This document shows, piece after piece, positions 36,301-48,849 of a DNA stretch of 64,000 nucleotides (its first letter is position 1; each line of letters opens with the position of its first letter). The DNA comes from Lineus longissimus (taxonomy: Eukaryota; Nemertea; Pilidiophora; Heteronemertea; Lineidae). The translations under genes were made by a program, and so were the position numbers. The stretch spans positions 4,590,501 to 4,654,500 of the forward strand of contig NC_088315.1 in NCBI RefSeq assembly GCF_910592395.1, written 5' to 3'. Below the pieces are notes generated by a model that searched no databases, had not been told where the DNA came from, and saw only the letters and a program-made list of their open reading frames with translations.

Positions 36301-39300
36301 CGCGGCCAGTTTTCCACAATGAACCTGATGGACAACTACGGCGCTTTATGAATGGTGAAGCTGTCTCTGTACTTCAGAATGCTGACAGAACTGTCTTCGA
36401 ATTACAGAATGAACCATAAAACTCCCCGATTAAATTGAACATAAAACCTCACTGTACTTGGGACAATTTCCAGCGCTTATTTTAGAACTCCGGACAAATC
36501 ATCCCAGTCAGGTACGATGTTCTCCAGAACGGAATCGAATTAGTAGTAAAAGAATTACAGTCAAAAATTGTACGGTGACCTCTTTCCGGACACATGCAGG
36601 GCTATCAACCGACAATTCTTCGCTACTTCAATTGCCATGAAGCCGTGCAAAGAATTGCATCTTAGTGGTTTACTAGGAGGACACGGACCAATCATGGCAC
36701 AAACCGCTAATTACATTGAACCAAATCCCACCGGAAATGCCATCAGTGATTCCGAAGGCAAAAACCCTCCTTTCCTATAAAGTGCAAATTGTGTTTGCGT
36801 GGCTGGAGCACAATCGCATTTATTCGTTGTCACTGTCTTAGATAGATGGAAACATTCATCGGACCACGACCAAACATATCTAACCACAAACTAACGTATT
36901 GGACCGCAACGGCACACATAGAACCACATGTAGCCAGTCTCATTTGACTAAATCCGTAACTATCGGGAACAGCCCGAAAACATCGGAGCGCACAAACCAA
37001 TCATCGCGTTAATTTGCCCTTGTCAGTTTCGGCCAATCGACCATCCTAAAAGCCGTTTCGTGGGGGGGGGGGTCGATGTGATCAAGATTTGCCCTGATAA
37101 TCCTTTGATAAGAGAGCGGAACAATGGGAATTTAGGCCTAGGTGCGAGCGGGCTTTGTTCAAAGACAATAGACCGTGTATTATTGGGTTAAACCTGAATT
37201 CTGTTGTGAGGGCTAAAATAACGTGATAATAATATAACAACGGTCCGTTTAACTGAAATAATCGAATCGTAACCGAAAGCATCGAACCGCTTGCCTTAAC
37301 AGAAGAGCTTGTATATACATTAGGTAATTTTCTATAACCTCGTTAGTTTTTCCCATTGTTTGATTGGCCTACTCGTCGCCGGTATCCCGGTTCACACTCG
37401 CCCCAGCCGTAGTCATGCTTGGCAAATCCGCTTTGACACTCTGTCAGGCGCTAAACATCCTAAATGACATTGGACTGTTCAATAACTATAAATGGATCCA
37501 AATGGAGGCCATCTGACAGAACTGGGTAAACTTCAATTCGACAAATCACACATTGCATTACGTCAAATTGGTCTGGTGTTTGCTTTACGTAGTGATATTT
37601 TCCTTGATTCACAACTGATGATGCGTTTTCGATTTCTGCGGTTAATAGGCTACCTTTCTATCTAGCCTGTTCCATCAAAATGGTACGTGGCAGAGAAGTG
37701 ATGTCGCATGTTATGTCAAATGTTAAGGTTTTGAGGGCTCGTGCTCAGCGGGCGGGCTTTGTTTAAAGAGTATAGACCTTGTATTTGGCAAGGCTTGAAT
37801 TCTTTTAACTGCAAATAGAGTAATGGTCGAACATCGACTTCAGTGCTTTGGGCATAAATTTCAAACCCCTGATCACCATATATTGCAGCTTTTTCTGGTG
37901 CATGCATTTTGTTTACAGCAAAGAGTAAAAAAATAAGGTGCAGACGAAGTCTCCTCTTAGGTCAATGAACCAAAAGCAAACATGATATTCATACATTTGT
38001 ATCTACCAACAGATGGATATCCGATCCCTTTTGTGTGTTTCAATGGTCTGCATGCAGAGAATGGCGAGACTGCACGAAGTCGACGCGTGTTATGCTTCAG
38101 CCAATCATTATTCATGTTTTTCGTATTTGAAAAAATAGCGGCCAGCCATTTTTAGGAAAATCTTTCCGGATCAGCGTGTGGTAGATTATTCTCACCGTTT
38201 TATTTGCTTTGATATTTTGTAATGAGTGAATGGAACTTGATGAACTTGTATGCCATAGCACTATTCGGAAAATAGTCTAATGAGACAATTTAAGAAAATA
38301 TGTTGTTTCGTCCAAGTAACTGTTCCTCCGTAAAGAAAAACGTGTTCTCAGCTCGGGAAAGTCGTCCAGAAATGATCAATAGGACGAGACTATACCGCTT
38401 CCGCAGGCTACTGTCAGACAAGCAATGGAGTGGCTTGAAGGTGTCCGCACTACAAACATAAAAAAAACATGTATCATTGTTAGTATTTTTTATTGCATTC
38501 GACGATGTGGTCAATACTATCCAAAGGTAACGCGCCTTTTAACACTCATACCCACTCGCCGCAACCATTTATTTTACAATAACATAGCGTACACGCCTGT
38601 CTTCAGGTTGTGTTTACAACACTTTTACCACCAAAGGTCTATCTTTTTTAATGCCAAGGGAAACTTGGTACATATATCACGAAAGATTTCATGTCCACGT
38701 TTAAGCAGCTGGCAAATTCTCATGTTTAACATCTCCTGCCCAGAGATCTTTATGTTTTGTTATGTTCTCAGGGGTTTTTTATTTGTAGGGGCTTAAGGGG
38801 GCCTTACCTGCGCGAAAATGAAAACGGTCGGGAATTCACAGCTCAGTTTTTTATCTATGCCTTGCGTCTGCTTTTAAAAGCGGCGTAATTTGTTGCTTCA
38901 TGCCAGACTAGAGCGTGAACTAACTTCACTCAGAATGCCTATGCAATTGCATCCTTCAATGGTCCATCGCAAATGTTATGTCCGCATCGCTTTGGGCATA
39001 CTTCTAATCAAAATAATTTCTCCACTTTTTACTTCTTTGAATGTGAATGAGGAACGTGATAGTCAGTCCACGATCCAGTGCTTAATTCGATTTCTTAACC
39101 AAACCCAATCCGACCCATTTGATAATAGGTGTTCAATATGTTCATCTAATCAGCCACCATACATTAGGATGCAGAAACCATAATTAGAGGCTAACAACAC
39201 TGGTAATAGGTTCATCGTACGATGACATCACGTTTTACTGTTTTCTCGCAAACACCACTTGCTCTCTTTTCCGATGGTTCGCTCCGAACGATGCTAGCCA

Positions 39301-40780
39301 AACAATATCCACGTCCGTCAGCGATTCACAAGTGATGTTAAATGTGCATATTGGCAGATAGTCACCGTCTCCTCGGTTGTTGTTCAAATTGTTGATGCTA
39401 ATGCTGATGTTCACCTGGAAGCCTAGAAGCTTTACTGTTTTACATTAAAACTTCGTCAACAAGATGATAATTTACAGATCGCCAGAAACTAGCAAGGAAA
39501 GTATAAAAGAAACGGGATTGACTATTCGACCAATATCCCCATGACTAATGCTCTGATACAAATGTACCTTGATTCAATCCTTTGAGTCGATGCTCTTTTC
39601 CGGCGTAGCCTCGGGTTGTGTCATTCCGTTGCTTTCTGTCTTCTCACGGGCGTTGACTGCAGTTTCACTCAATTCGAGCCCTCGCACTGTGTCTAAGTGG
39701 TAACTAGTCATGCCGCTTTCTGGCTATTAAAGTGTTACGTGGACAATACCGGGAAACAGGAACAAGAGGATATCTTGTGAAAAGAGGAATTGCCACTGGG
39801 GACGGTAGATATGAATAAAACTGCAAGACAAACTAGAACAAGCAAGCCAGAGTATTAGATTTTCATTAAATATCCAGCGATGTTTGCGAAACCCGTGTTA
39901 TAACGGAACAGGGGCCGCGCTTCAACATTGTATGAATTGTCTACTTCGAAGAAAGAACTTTATATTCTAATTATGCTTACCAAGTGAACAATTTTCGTCG
40001 ACGTGGGTTTACTTAATAGCAATGATACAACTATAACAATGTCTTTATTCTTGTTAGCAATGATGTTTTCTACAACTGGGTATTCTTACACCCAATGCCT
40101 ATACTCTTCCCACACCATTTTCGATTCGGTGCGAGTTCCTTTGACTTTTTAAAAATATTTTGCAATGGGTAAAGCATGGAAACAAGCGTAAGGAAGAAAT
40201 TACGCCCGTACAGTTTATTCGATAAAATGAAAGACCCCCCTAATGGGTTTTTGAGATTCTGAAAAAACATCTAACGTCTATAGGGTGTTTCATGGCCGCT
40301 GTGAAGCCACTATATGGGGGCATATCGTGTTGACCAAAATCCATTAAAAGCTTTTCCAAAGGCCAAACACCTTTTTTGGCATCATTAATGACAATAGTCG
40401 TCGTGATTGAAAAAAGGTATAAAATGCGCATGTATAGCATGTATCAATTCTTCATATAGCCGAAGTTACTACTGCCTTCATGCTGTTTCACCTCCCTATT
40501 ATAATTAGAACTAACTCTAAATTAATGACCGTTATATTTGTTGACGGAGAATAACCAAACATTTTTCCAGGCCACTAATGGCTGTCATTATTTGATACTC
40601 CGTTTCCCAAAAGTACCTTTCCCAATTAGTCGCTCTTTGAATATGTCACCCGAAAATACCCAACCAAAGATACGTGGTAGATCTCAGTGCCAATTGTGTA
40701 CTCGACAGATACCCAAAAATGTATGATAATAGTGACATGTCATCTGTATTGTATAGCAGGATGGTTTGCGGACTCCTAAA
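30400..40780. other. Long intergenic stretch, nothing coding recognised
   Basis: I see only short hairpins: ccgccttt...aaaggcgg (about 32684-32706), tcctaggtggc...gccacctagga (33201-33244) and a near-perfect ctctga.atgtat stem at about 33068-33100. No exon with splice support, no RNA gene. The exception is the dispersed element at 37.0 kb listed separately. Confidence 0.35.
37011..37230. mobile_element. Dispersed element, copy 3
   Basis: It has the same block order as the copies at 21716 and 24752: atttgcccttgtcagttt, a G-run followed by gtcgatg, ttgccctgataatcc, aatttaggcctaggtgcgag, cctgaattc, then gtgagggctaaaataacgtgat. The G-run is expanded to about 12 here. A weaker partial match (gggctttgtttaaagag...cttgaattcttttaactgc) is at about 37750-37815. 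Confidence 0.75.
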
Positions 40781-40987
40781 GCTAGCAGTATACGCTGGGG
40801 TAAATTGTGCCCATGTGCCACGGAACCGATGACCGTGGCACACATCCTGACAAGATATGCGAGATTGGCAGCTCTGAGAAAAGACTTCTGGCCAGAAGGT
40901 ACCAGCCTACAAGACCAGCTCTATGGAGACCTCCAACAGCTGCGAAACACCATAGAATACATCAGAAGATCGGACTTGACTGTCTAG
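40766..40987 (+). mobile_element. 3'-terminal fragment of a LINE (non-LTR) retrotransposon
   Basis: The last ~70 codons end ...RRSDLTV-stop at 40987. They carry the C-terminal signature of many non-LTR reverse-transcriptase ORFs: C-x-C followed by PMTVAHIL, then LAALRKDFWPEGTSL and LQQLRNTIEYIRR. The final cysteine expected of the CCHC-like motif is replaced (TRYAR). The ORF is followed at once by gcgaacgagaagaagaagaag, a GAA-type tail usual for such elements. Upstream reverse-transcriptase sequence is absent, so this is a 5'-truncated dead copy. Confidence 0.75.
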
Positions 40988-42915
40988 AGCGAACGAGAAG
41001 AAGAAGAAGAAGCTGGGGTAAATGCCTGTCATGTCGCTGAGGCTTTTTATCGTTCAGTAGCATCGTGTCGTTTCAGACTAAAGAGACGACTCGATCTCCA
41101 GCTCCAAAGCAAAAACGTAGAACTTCTATTAAGGATTTAAAAATCTCGCAGGCATTTGCCTTTGCGCGTATACGTCAACATTTGCCAATTCGCGACACAT
41201 ACAAAGGACATCACACCACGAGCGGTTTCACTATTGACTTGGTCTGGTTGTTCATAGTCGGAACAGACAATCAAATCGTGCCAAAAGCTTATGTTATAGT
41301 TTTATGAAATGATATTTTATCCCAAGCCACACGATTTTGCTAGATTTCCGTGATAAACATTCTCGTGCATACCTCACGTTGTCGCTCAATCGTCGATTGT
41401 TGCTCGGAGTCTTACCGGTGGCCTCATTTGTAACGAAACCAATGAAATCACGAGGCAAACTGTTAAATGCAGCCACGTGGTGTAGTCACGTTTTGAAAAA
41501 TGCACGCGATTTCTTTAAATTGCTTGGTGCACGCTGCTAGTGCCGATTGATTGTCGAATTGTCGAGAGAATAAAATGTTGTTTGTTGGTTGAGGCGACGC
41601 CTACTATTTCCTGTTCAAATGGTTGGTGTAATATCTCGGAAAACGTCACAGGTTACTAGTACACATCTCTAGTGTTGGAGTAATTAAAATTTACAAGATC
41701 CCGAAGGCTTTTTCTTTTCATTGTTAGCTTACATGGTTTGTGTTAAAATTCCAATAGGAAATGCACGCCAGATTCTTAAAGCAAATCTCATATTTTGTAA
41801 ACGCCGACTGCCTATTTTCATTAGTATAAAAGAAGCTGTAAGAATCTTAGTAATTATCCCCTTGGTTGGGAAACACTAGGTTGATAGGTAAGAAACACTC
41901 GCAATTGATAGAAAACCATACTAAGTATTGATGATATTTTCTCCCCCGCCACGTCCTCTAAGTAAACGTGATTTATGATACCCACACATTTTTCCAGTCA
42001 CGTCGAATCATAGATAATACTTTTCTCTCCCGACTGACACTAATCCTGTTATAATAGTGACAGTGGTTACCGCACGTACCACGACCATTTCCGACACTTT
42101 TAGCTAATAATCGGTGAAAGTGCGGCTGATCGGCAACAAGCCGATGATCTGTCGCGGTTCTTCCCTTTGGCTACGATACGGTTAAGAGGCCGATCATAAT
42201 AGTACGTAGCCTACGCACGATTATTAACGATTTTTCGCGACCCCTACCCCTGTGTTGTCGGTTACACTGCCTGGAGGTAGCCCCACCCTGCGAACACCGA
42301 TACGCATTTGCTGTAGTCTGGTAATAGTCCATCCTAAATTGCATGTAGTGTCATGCCATTTTGAGTCGAGGTTCTGTAACAGCATTTCTTCATCAAATTT
42401 TGATCAAGTTTTTAACATTTCATTTTTACCTATGGACCTCAGATAATTTTGTTGGTGAAATGGCAAGGATCTATTATGATTATGTGTCCGTTATGAAATA
42501 TGTACAGCCTTTGTACTATTCTTGCAGTTTCATATTTGGATCAGTTTTTTATGTCCCACACGATATTGAATCTAAATTCGCCACTTTTCACCTAAAAATC
42601 GCTTAAGAAATTGACAGGTCTAACTGATACGTGCATTTCACGTTTCAACCTAATTGATAAAGAGCCCAGTCAAGTTCATAATCGCTTGAGATAGAAATGT
42701 GTAAGTAACTAGCGATATTGGTCTGTCACCTCCAATCCCTATAATATTCTTAAGGTTGACAAGGGATTTATTTGGAAGTGAAATGTGTAATTTCACGGTT
42801 TCAGTGAGCTGGTCACAGTGAACAGAAGAATAGGAGACAATCAACTATCTGCAGTCCTCGGTCTGTCGTAGGGGTAGCAAACCACTATCCAGCGCTATAA
42901 GAGAGTTTGGCTCAA
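40988..42915. other. Intergenic, nothing recognised
   Basis: Two open frames of 80 and 67 codons (41065-41307 and 41337-41540) lack similarity and splice support. Confidence 0.35.
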
Positions 42916-42920
42916 GATAC

Positions 42921-43050
42921 TGTGCATACACATATGGTATAATTCAACAGCAAACGTAATGTGCATACACATATGGTATAATTCAACAGCAAACGTATTG
43001 TGCATACACATATGGTATAATTCAACAGCAAACGTAATGTGCATACACAT
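42921..43050. repeat. 39-bp tandem repeat, three copies plus a partial
   Basis: The unit begins gtgcatacacatatggtata. Copies are almost identical, which implies recent expansion. The fourth copy breaks off after gtgcatacacat. Confidence 0.92.
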
Positions 43051-43673
43051 TCCGTTTGATGGTCAAGGAAGGTTGTAAATTACTTGTCATCTTAGCCAAC
43101 CGTGATGCCACCGATGGCGGCAGACTTTAGCATATATACGGGAGAGTCTCCACTGCTAAAATGATCACTCCAAACTTTTAAGAGTTGCAGTGTGCATTAT
43201 TGGGAGATGCAGTGAGTGCGAAAAGGGAACATTAAGACACCACACCTCATATTTTCCCCACGTAGTTTCGAAACACAACGACTATTGAAACGAAGGCAAC
43301 GTAAAAGGAGAATACTAAACGCTATGGGAACTTTTAATTACCTGCCAACTAATTGCTTGAGTCGCCCCAGGAGAGTTTAACTTGCTTGAGAAGATAGGTA
43401 ACTTTCAAAAAGGACCAAATGAATTACATGTATAGGAACAGCCATTGTTATCTTCTTATGTGGTAGTCGTCAAAACGCCCTAAAGGAACTTAATCACCCG
43501 AGTGGTGAATTTATGTGACGAAAGCTTCTGTGTTCCTTCTGTGTATCTACGTTCCCTTTGTTATCGGTGAAAGATGGGTGCGGCGTGAGTCTGAGGCCAC
43601 ACTCACCAATTCAAAGCCCACATCATGAAGTTCTGCAACTGAGATAAAGTTCGTATTCTTACTCATAAATCTG

Positions 43674-44235
43674 ACCGGTCCAACAAACTAAACTAACAAG
43701 AATTAAAAAACTTAAGGCATGAAACTTTAAATACCATTTGTACTTTATTTGACCGCATTACAGTTTAAAGTACGACCACTTGGACAGATCTATATGAATA
43801 TACATGTATGCGCATTGACAGACGTCACAGCTATCCATTCCCTTCACGAACCCGTTCTTGCAATACATGTCACACATGACTCTGTTTGACAATCTGAAGA
43901 AAGCAATAGAAAAAAATGTTCTTTTACCTGTCTGCGGTTATTGATCTATTTCCTCAACAACCTTTATGCCGCTGTCTCAAGTGTTGGTCACCAGTTTTCG
44001 AATATCTCCGTCTCTCCAAATGACCCTTGCGACCCCCTTAAATATCTCCGTTCATCTTGCTCCTGGAGACTTGCCCCTGAGTTTCCCATATCAAGTAGCT
44101 CGAAATTCTATGCGACTGGACTTTTTTTTTCGGTGCGCTATTTTTTTTCTCGGTATACATGTACCTGATCAAAAACTGACATGCATGTTTTTAAAAAGGA
44201 AGAGTCCTGATGCCACTACGTGATCAATGCAGTTG
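43674..44235 (-). pseudogene. Relic of a fifth antistasin-type unit (last exon and flanks)
   Basis: This aligns to the 3' part of the intact units (for example 44540-45080) but with many substitutions. The exon-4 equivalent, 43800-43893, keeps the ttcag acceptor and the downstream CDMYCKNGFVKGMD code. It has lost one base shortly after the first cysteine codon compared with all four intact copies, so the reading frame soon hits TGA. A further insertion of about 14 bases disturbs the end. Exons 1-3 are not present, because the next unit begins directly to the right at about 44277. Confidence 0.75.
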
Positions 44236-44602
44236 ATACTGGTTATTTCTGGAAGCACAGTCTTGTTCATAGAGTTCAATCAGCAGTCTCATTAGACCAA
44301 TTTGAACGTTGATCTGCTGTCCGGGAGGCTAGGTAGCTATCGGGATGTACATGAGATTGTGCATCAGGATCATGCATGTTAAGATGCCTCCATAGTTCAT
44401 TAGCTGGGGCTGTTACGAACCTTCGTGATTCATGAAGGCTCGATCAACCTGATTGCTACCGTTATACAATTTTTGTTGTCATCATGTTATGACCTTTATC
44501 AACCTCTGTCGCCAACTTCTGTGATGAAGTACTCAATACACCTGACCGGTTCAACATACTATAAAGATCGACTTATAGAAAAACAAATGTATGATATTTG
44601 AA

Positions 44603-44612
44603 TTTATTTATT
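44603..44612 (-). terminator. Polyadenylation signal, gene A
   Basis: Two overlapping AATAAA hexamers on the minus strand, about 50-60 bases after the stop codon; conserved in position in all four genes. Confidence 0.65.
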
Positions 44613-44662
44613 TGACCACAATTCGTGATGTTACAGTTAAAGGTACGACTACTTGGACAGAT

Positions 44663-46194
44663 CTATGCACATTTACAGATGTCGCAGCCATCCATTCCCT
44701 TCAAGAAACCCTTCTCGCAATACATCCTGCACATGGCTCTGTTCTTACAATCTGAAGAAAAGAATAGAAAACGATGGGTTAGTTCTTTTACCTGTTTGCC
44801 TCTGTCTCAATCGTTGGTCCCCATGTCAGTTTTCGAATGTCTCCGTCTCTCCAAATGACCCTTGCTGCCCTCTCAACTATCTTGGTTCATCGCACCCCCG
44901 GACTTGCCACAGTCTTTATGATTTCCTCTTTCTTTCGCCCATATTGCAGAACCACAAAGTCTTGACCGGTTTTTTTCGGTCTAATACTTTGTTTCTCGGT
45001 ATCTGGCCAAAACATGACATGCATGTTTACTAACTAGAGAAAGAGGTTCTTATACCACTCGAGATCAATGAAGATGCTGGTCTTTTTTCAGTTACCCTAT
45101 CATTGTTGTTTAAGTCGAGTTTTTGGCATGTTCAAAATGGATTTGAAAATTTTTACAACCGCATCGTTCATCAGCCAATTAATGATCACTGCCGACATCG
45201 ATTACTGCTTTTTATTGGATCGAACAGTAACTTACGATCGAGGTTGGCGTTGCATTTGCAGTCAAAGCAGCCGTCGAGTCCTCTTTTGAACCCATTCTTA
45301 CAGCCCATCCTGCACAAAGGGGCATTAGCGCAATCTGAAAAACAAAACAAGAATTTCATGAACACGTGTACATCACTTATGCATATTGCAGTAGAAGATC
45401 GGAATGAGTGACGACTGTTCGCTCGAGATTAAACGGTGGAGGTTGTTGGTGTGAAATTGTTTTACTAAAACCCGTTGCGCTTCACGCTTCTAAAAGTTTT
45501 GCAGTTGCAGCAAAAGAAAAACCAAGCAAATGCCAAAAGACAATGTAACACTTACGGTCGAAATTTGCGTTGCATTTGCACTCGAGACATCCATTCGCAT
45601 CCCTGGAAAAGCCCTTTTCACAGAACATCATGCACATGACGTCATTGCATCCTTTTGGCTGATAACTGCTTGCTGGAATAGGAATTGTAATTTTAATAAC
45701 GAAGTTCGTTTTTCCAAGAGCTCTCTTTGCAACATAAGAAATATACCCTGTATAGCCCGCGGGCAGCCTGATTGGAAGTGGCAGGCCTCCTTTTCAGCCT
45801 TAGACTACCAGGACCCGAAGACCAAACACAGATTACAAGTAACAGGTTGTTGGTTAAACAGGCAGGACACTAGCAAGGTCAGCAGTTTTTGCCGTAAACA
45901 GAATCTATAACAGTTAACCCCCAGCCCCGGCCACCAGTAGTTTTCCTATTGAAGAAACAGGAGGAAGTCGTGAGAAGAATCCGATGCAGCAACGCAGGTA
46001 CACGCTTCGCAAAAGACCAACATCCTCTTCACGGAGGGCTATAAGCGCCATATAATGATGAAGGGCTACATTTCGTCTTATTGCCCAAGGGTAGGGCAAA
46101 GATGGCAATGTCCGATGTTAAACCTGGAATATAAGTTAGTGTGCTTACCATGAGCAGCGACAACAACGAGAGCCAACAAGATCAGGACCTTCAT
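44663..46194 (-). CDS. Antistasin-type inhibitor A, signal peptide and three domains
   Basis: Antistasin-family domains inhibit serine proteases outside cells. Exons: 46194-46149 (MKVLILLALVVVAAH, signal peptide), 45672-45556, 45334-45236 and 44751-44663. All introns are phase 1 with GTAAG donors and yyyycag acceptors; the sum is 351 bases, 116 residues. Each of exons 2-4 encodes one domain with spacing C-x4-C-x3-C-x10-C-x2-C-x-C (for example CEKGFSRDANGCLECKC), which is the antistasin core. The residue after the second cysteine, P1 in leech antistasin-type inhibitors, is Met, Arg and Arg in domains 1, 2 and 3. Domain 2 of this copy has Gly where the other copies have Tyr (CRMGC). TATA lies upstream at 46277-46285 and AATAAA at 44603-44612. 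The protein is intact and very probably expressed. Confidence 0.85.
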
Positions 46195-46276
46195 TTTGAG
46201 CTAGGAGTGTGGATATCCGCGAGTAGTTTAATGTGTCAGAAGAGTTGCAAACTGAAGAGCTAGACCCAGTATCCCA

Positions 46277-46285
46277 ATATATAGC
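46277..46285 (-). promoter_or_regulatory. TATA box, gene A
   Basis: CTATATATT on the minus strand, within the conserved block ggctatatattggg. It lies about 85 bases before the ATG. It is identical in position in all four copies. Confidence 0.65.
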
Positions 46286-46289
46286 CAAC

Positions 46290-48462
46290 TGCCATCATTG
46301 GTATCTGTCAGCCCTGGGACTCATCATCTGCCGTACGACAGACAAAATGATAGAAATCACAAAAACAAGGAAAAAAATAGATTGAATTTGTGCTGACCAT
46401 AATTTGTTTGATGCGTTGGTACACTTGAAACATGTAATTCCTTAAACCTACTTCAGATAATAGATAATACTATCTCATATTTGAAGGTGAGCCATCGCTA
46501 TCATTTTCACTATAATCAGGTCTTATATTTGCTATGTTTGATATTGGCTCCCGTCCTGGAACAAGAGCACCTTAAATGATGCTGACAAAATATTACGACT
46601 TCACTAATATCAACCATTGATCAGGTAGAGGGTAAATTGAACTTTCTCTGAAAAATGGTCATCTGACTGACGGACAGGAGATAATGATATCACCACATCG
46701 TCTATTTGATAACACTGGTGGATGGGGAACATGAACACCAGTGACAGGTGTTACCCCGATTACTTGACTTCGATGATTGGAAGACCTATCTTGTTTAAAT
46801 GATACGCTGCAAAATCCTAGTAGGCTCATCATAAATTGATTAAAAAAAAGTTTGATTATTTTGATTGTAACAAATGAAAGAGCGGACCAATATGCACATG
46901 TATTAAACTCGGGTTAGGTGGTAAGGAAAACGAAAAAAATTTTTACTTATGACAAGATGCCTTTAGAGATGGCAATAATTATAGCCGTGAACCATACGCT
47001 GACTTACTTTAGTATCCCAGAGTTTCTTTTCATACCGGACCATCTTCCAATAACAAGGCACGGACAAATTAAGGGGTTCGAAAGATCAGGGTATACCGAG
47101 AACCGAACTCCACAAATGCTTGGTTTTCAATTTCTTTCACAGCACGTTATGCGCCAAGCCCGATTTGACTCTGTATTAAAGATCGTGACAGCAATTTAAT
47201 TTCAGTGTGTAAAGCTTACAAAGATATTCATCTGGTGTACCTGACACGACGCCCCGGAATAACCGCTGTGGCCGGTGTTAATGGGTCGCGGCCAGAAGGC
47301 AGCTAGATGAATAATACTCTCAAAGAAGCCAATTAGATATATCAACTCATAGAAGACAGTACTTATCAGTGAAATTCAAGGGGCCTTAACGTATTCAAGG
47401 CACGTCAGCGGGTTTTTTGTGGTAGTTTTTTTGTTCTCAAGAGAATTTGAAAAATAGCTATAGTGAGGAGGGTCTTAATAGACTTGAAATCTTATTTTTA
47501 CATGGTACCAAGAAGTTTCTGGTGAGTAGTTTGCTTTTCGGGAGTATGGGCACCATGTTCATAATCTTTTTTTTCATCCGCCAGTTACTGAGAGAGAAAT
47601 GTGTGTTGTATTTCTCCGTCGCCCATCCACTGATTGACCGACCTCGATACCCAACACATAAACAAAACCTGTGACGACAGCGGGAAAGACAGCTTTCTGT
47701 ACTGAGTTAGTGTAGCTTCATGCATGTAATGACGTGTAAGAGAAGGATCGGGATTCTTCCCAGTTGTTGTGATAGTGAAGCTACTGATCCATCAAGCGCA
47801 TCAAACGCAATACCATTGATTATTCCCGATGGTATTTGGCCAAGGCGAGTCTTTAAGCTTCTCGCCGTGTTCACACACGACGCAATATCCAGGAGACTGT
47901 TGACTTATGTCATCGCAATTGAACACGGAGATACCAGCGGAGCGTAAAGGAAGCCTCTGAGGCAATGTGGCGCGAAGAACAGGGCCTTCCCGTGGGGAGA
48001 CGGGCAATATGATTCTGGGCAAAAGTAGAGTACTGCCGTATTTGAAATCGTTACCTGTGAGTACGCCCCTGTCAAGACAAATCACTCGATTACTCCGTGG
48101 CATCAAATATACAAACATTGTTGGGGTTCCTCTTTCCTTTGGTCTATTTTTTGGTACGTTGATAAAGGTAAACATGTCTTCAGGTCTGATTCAACAAGAG
48201 CGTTTTCCCACTCCGGTCCTCACCGCGGTAAAATTAGTTTCGCGGAACCATGTGGTATTACACGTATCCCGTTAGCGGATCACGGAGAACAGAAGTACAT
48301 GTATCATGAAAAACGCCATCCGTGCTGGAGGGTTACTGGGAATTACCACCGATAGGGTCCGAACTTACAGTTACCATGGCGGCGACCGCAATTGAGTTGG
48401 AAAACATTCTAGGAATCAGTTGCCAATTATAGTATTGTTCTTCATCTGTTATCGTTTTTTTT
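46290..48462. other. Spacer upstream of gene A
   Basis: This contains duplicated flank sequence. A conserved minus-strand open frame (48175-47801, 124 codons) and a Kozak-like mini-ORF (48376-48432, plus strand, MAATAIELENILGISCQL) recur in units B and C. No supported gene function. Confidence 0.5.
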
Positions 48463-48793
48463 CAATCAGTAGTCTCATTAGATCAATTTAAACGTTGATC
48501 TGCTGTCCGCGAGGCTAGGTAGCTATCGGGATGTACATGAGATTGTGCATCAGGATCATGTATGTTAAGATGCATCCATAGTTCATTAGCTGGGGCTGTT
48601 ACGAACCTTCGTGATTCATGAAGGTTCGATCAACCTGATTGCTGCCGTTATAAGAGTTTTTTTGTCATCCTGTTACGACCTTTATCAACCACTGTCGCCA
48701 ACTTCTGTGATGAAGTACTCAATACACCTGACCGGTTCAACATACTATAAAGATCGACTTATAGAGAAACAAATGTATGATATTTGAATTTAA

Positions 48794-48799
48794 TTTATT
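48794..48799 (-). terminator. Polyadenylation signal, gene B
   Basis: AATAAA on the minus strand about 50 bases after the stop, in the same place as in the paralogues. Confidence 0.65.
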
Positions 48800-48849
48800 T
48801 GACCACAATTCGTGATGTTACAGTTAAAGGTACGACTGCTTGGACAGAT

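Larger units (their letters stand above)
44277..48462. repeat. Tandem duplication unit A (about 4.2 kb)
   Basis: Each unit starts at the landmark caatcagtagtctcat (44277 as cagcagtctcat, then 48463, 52477, 56262). Unit A holds gene A, its promoter, a long upstream spacer (46200-47720) and the shared spacer segment 47740-48450. Unit A alone, together with the end of D, keeps the piece around 47165-47470, so B and C have lost it. Confidence 0.88.

Noticed and set aside
41065-41540. Two neighbouring open frames after the LINE fragment
   Set aside because: They are in different frames, lack similarity and splice signals, and are of chance length.
44625-45033. Plus-strand open frames across the inhibitor exons (also at 48812-49220 and 56597-56827)
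   Set aside because: They are antisense shadows of exon 4 and intron sequence of the minus-strand genes; codon conservation follows the minus strand.
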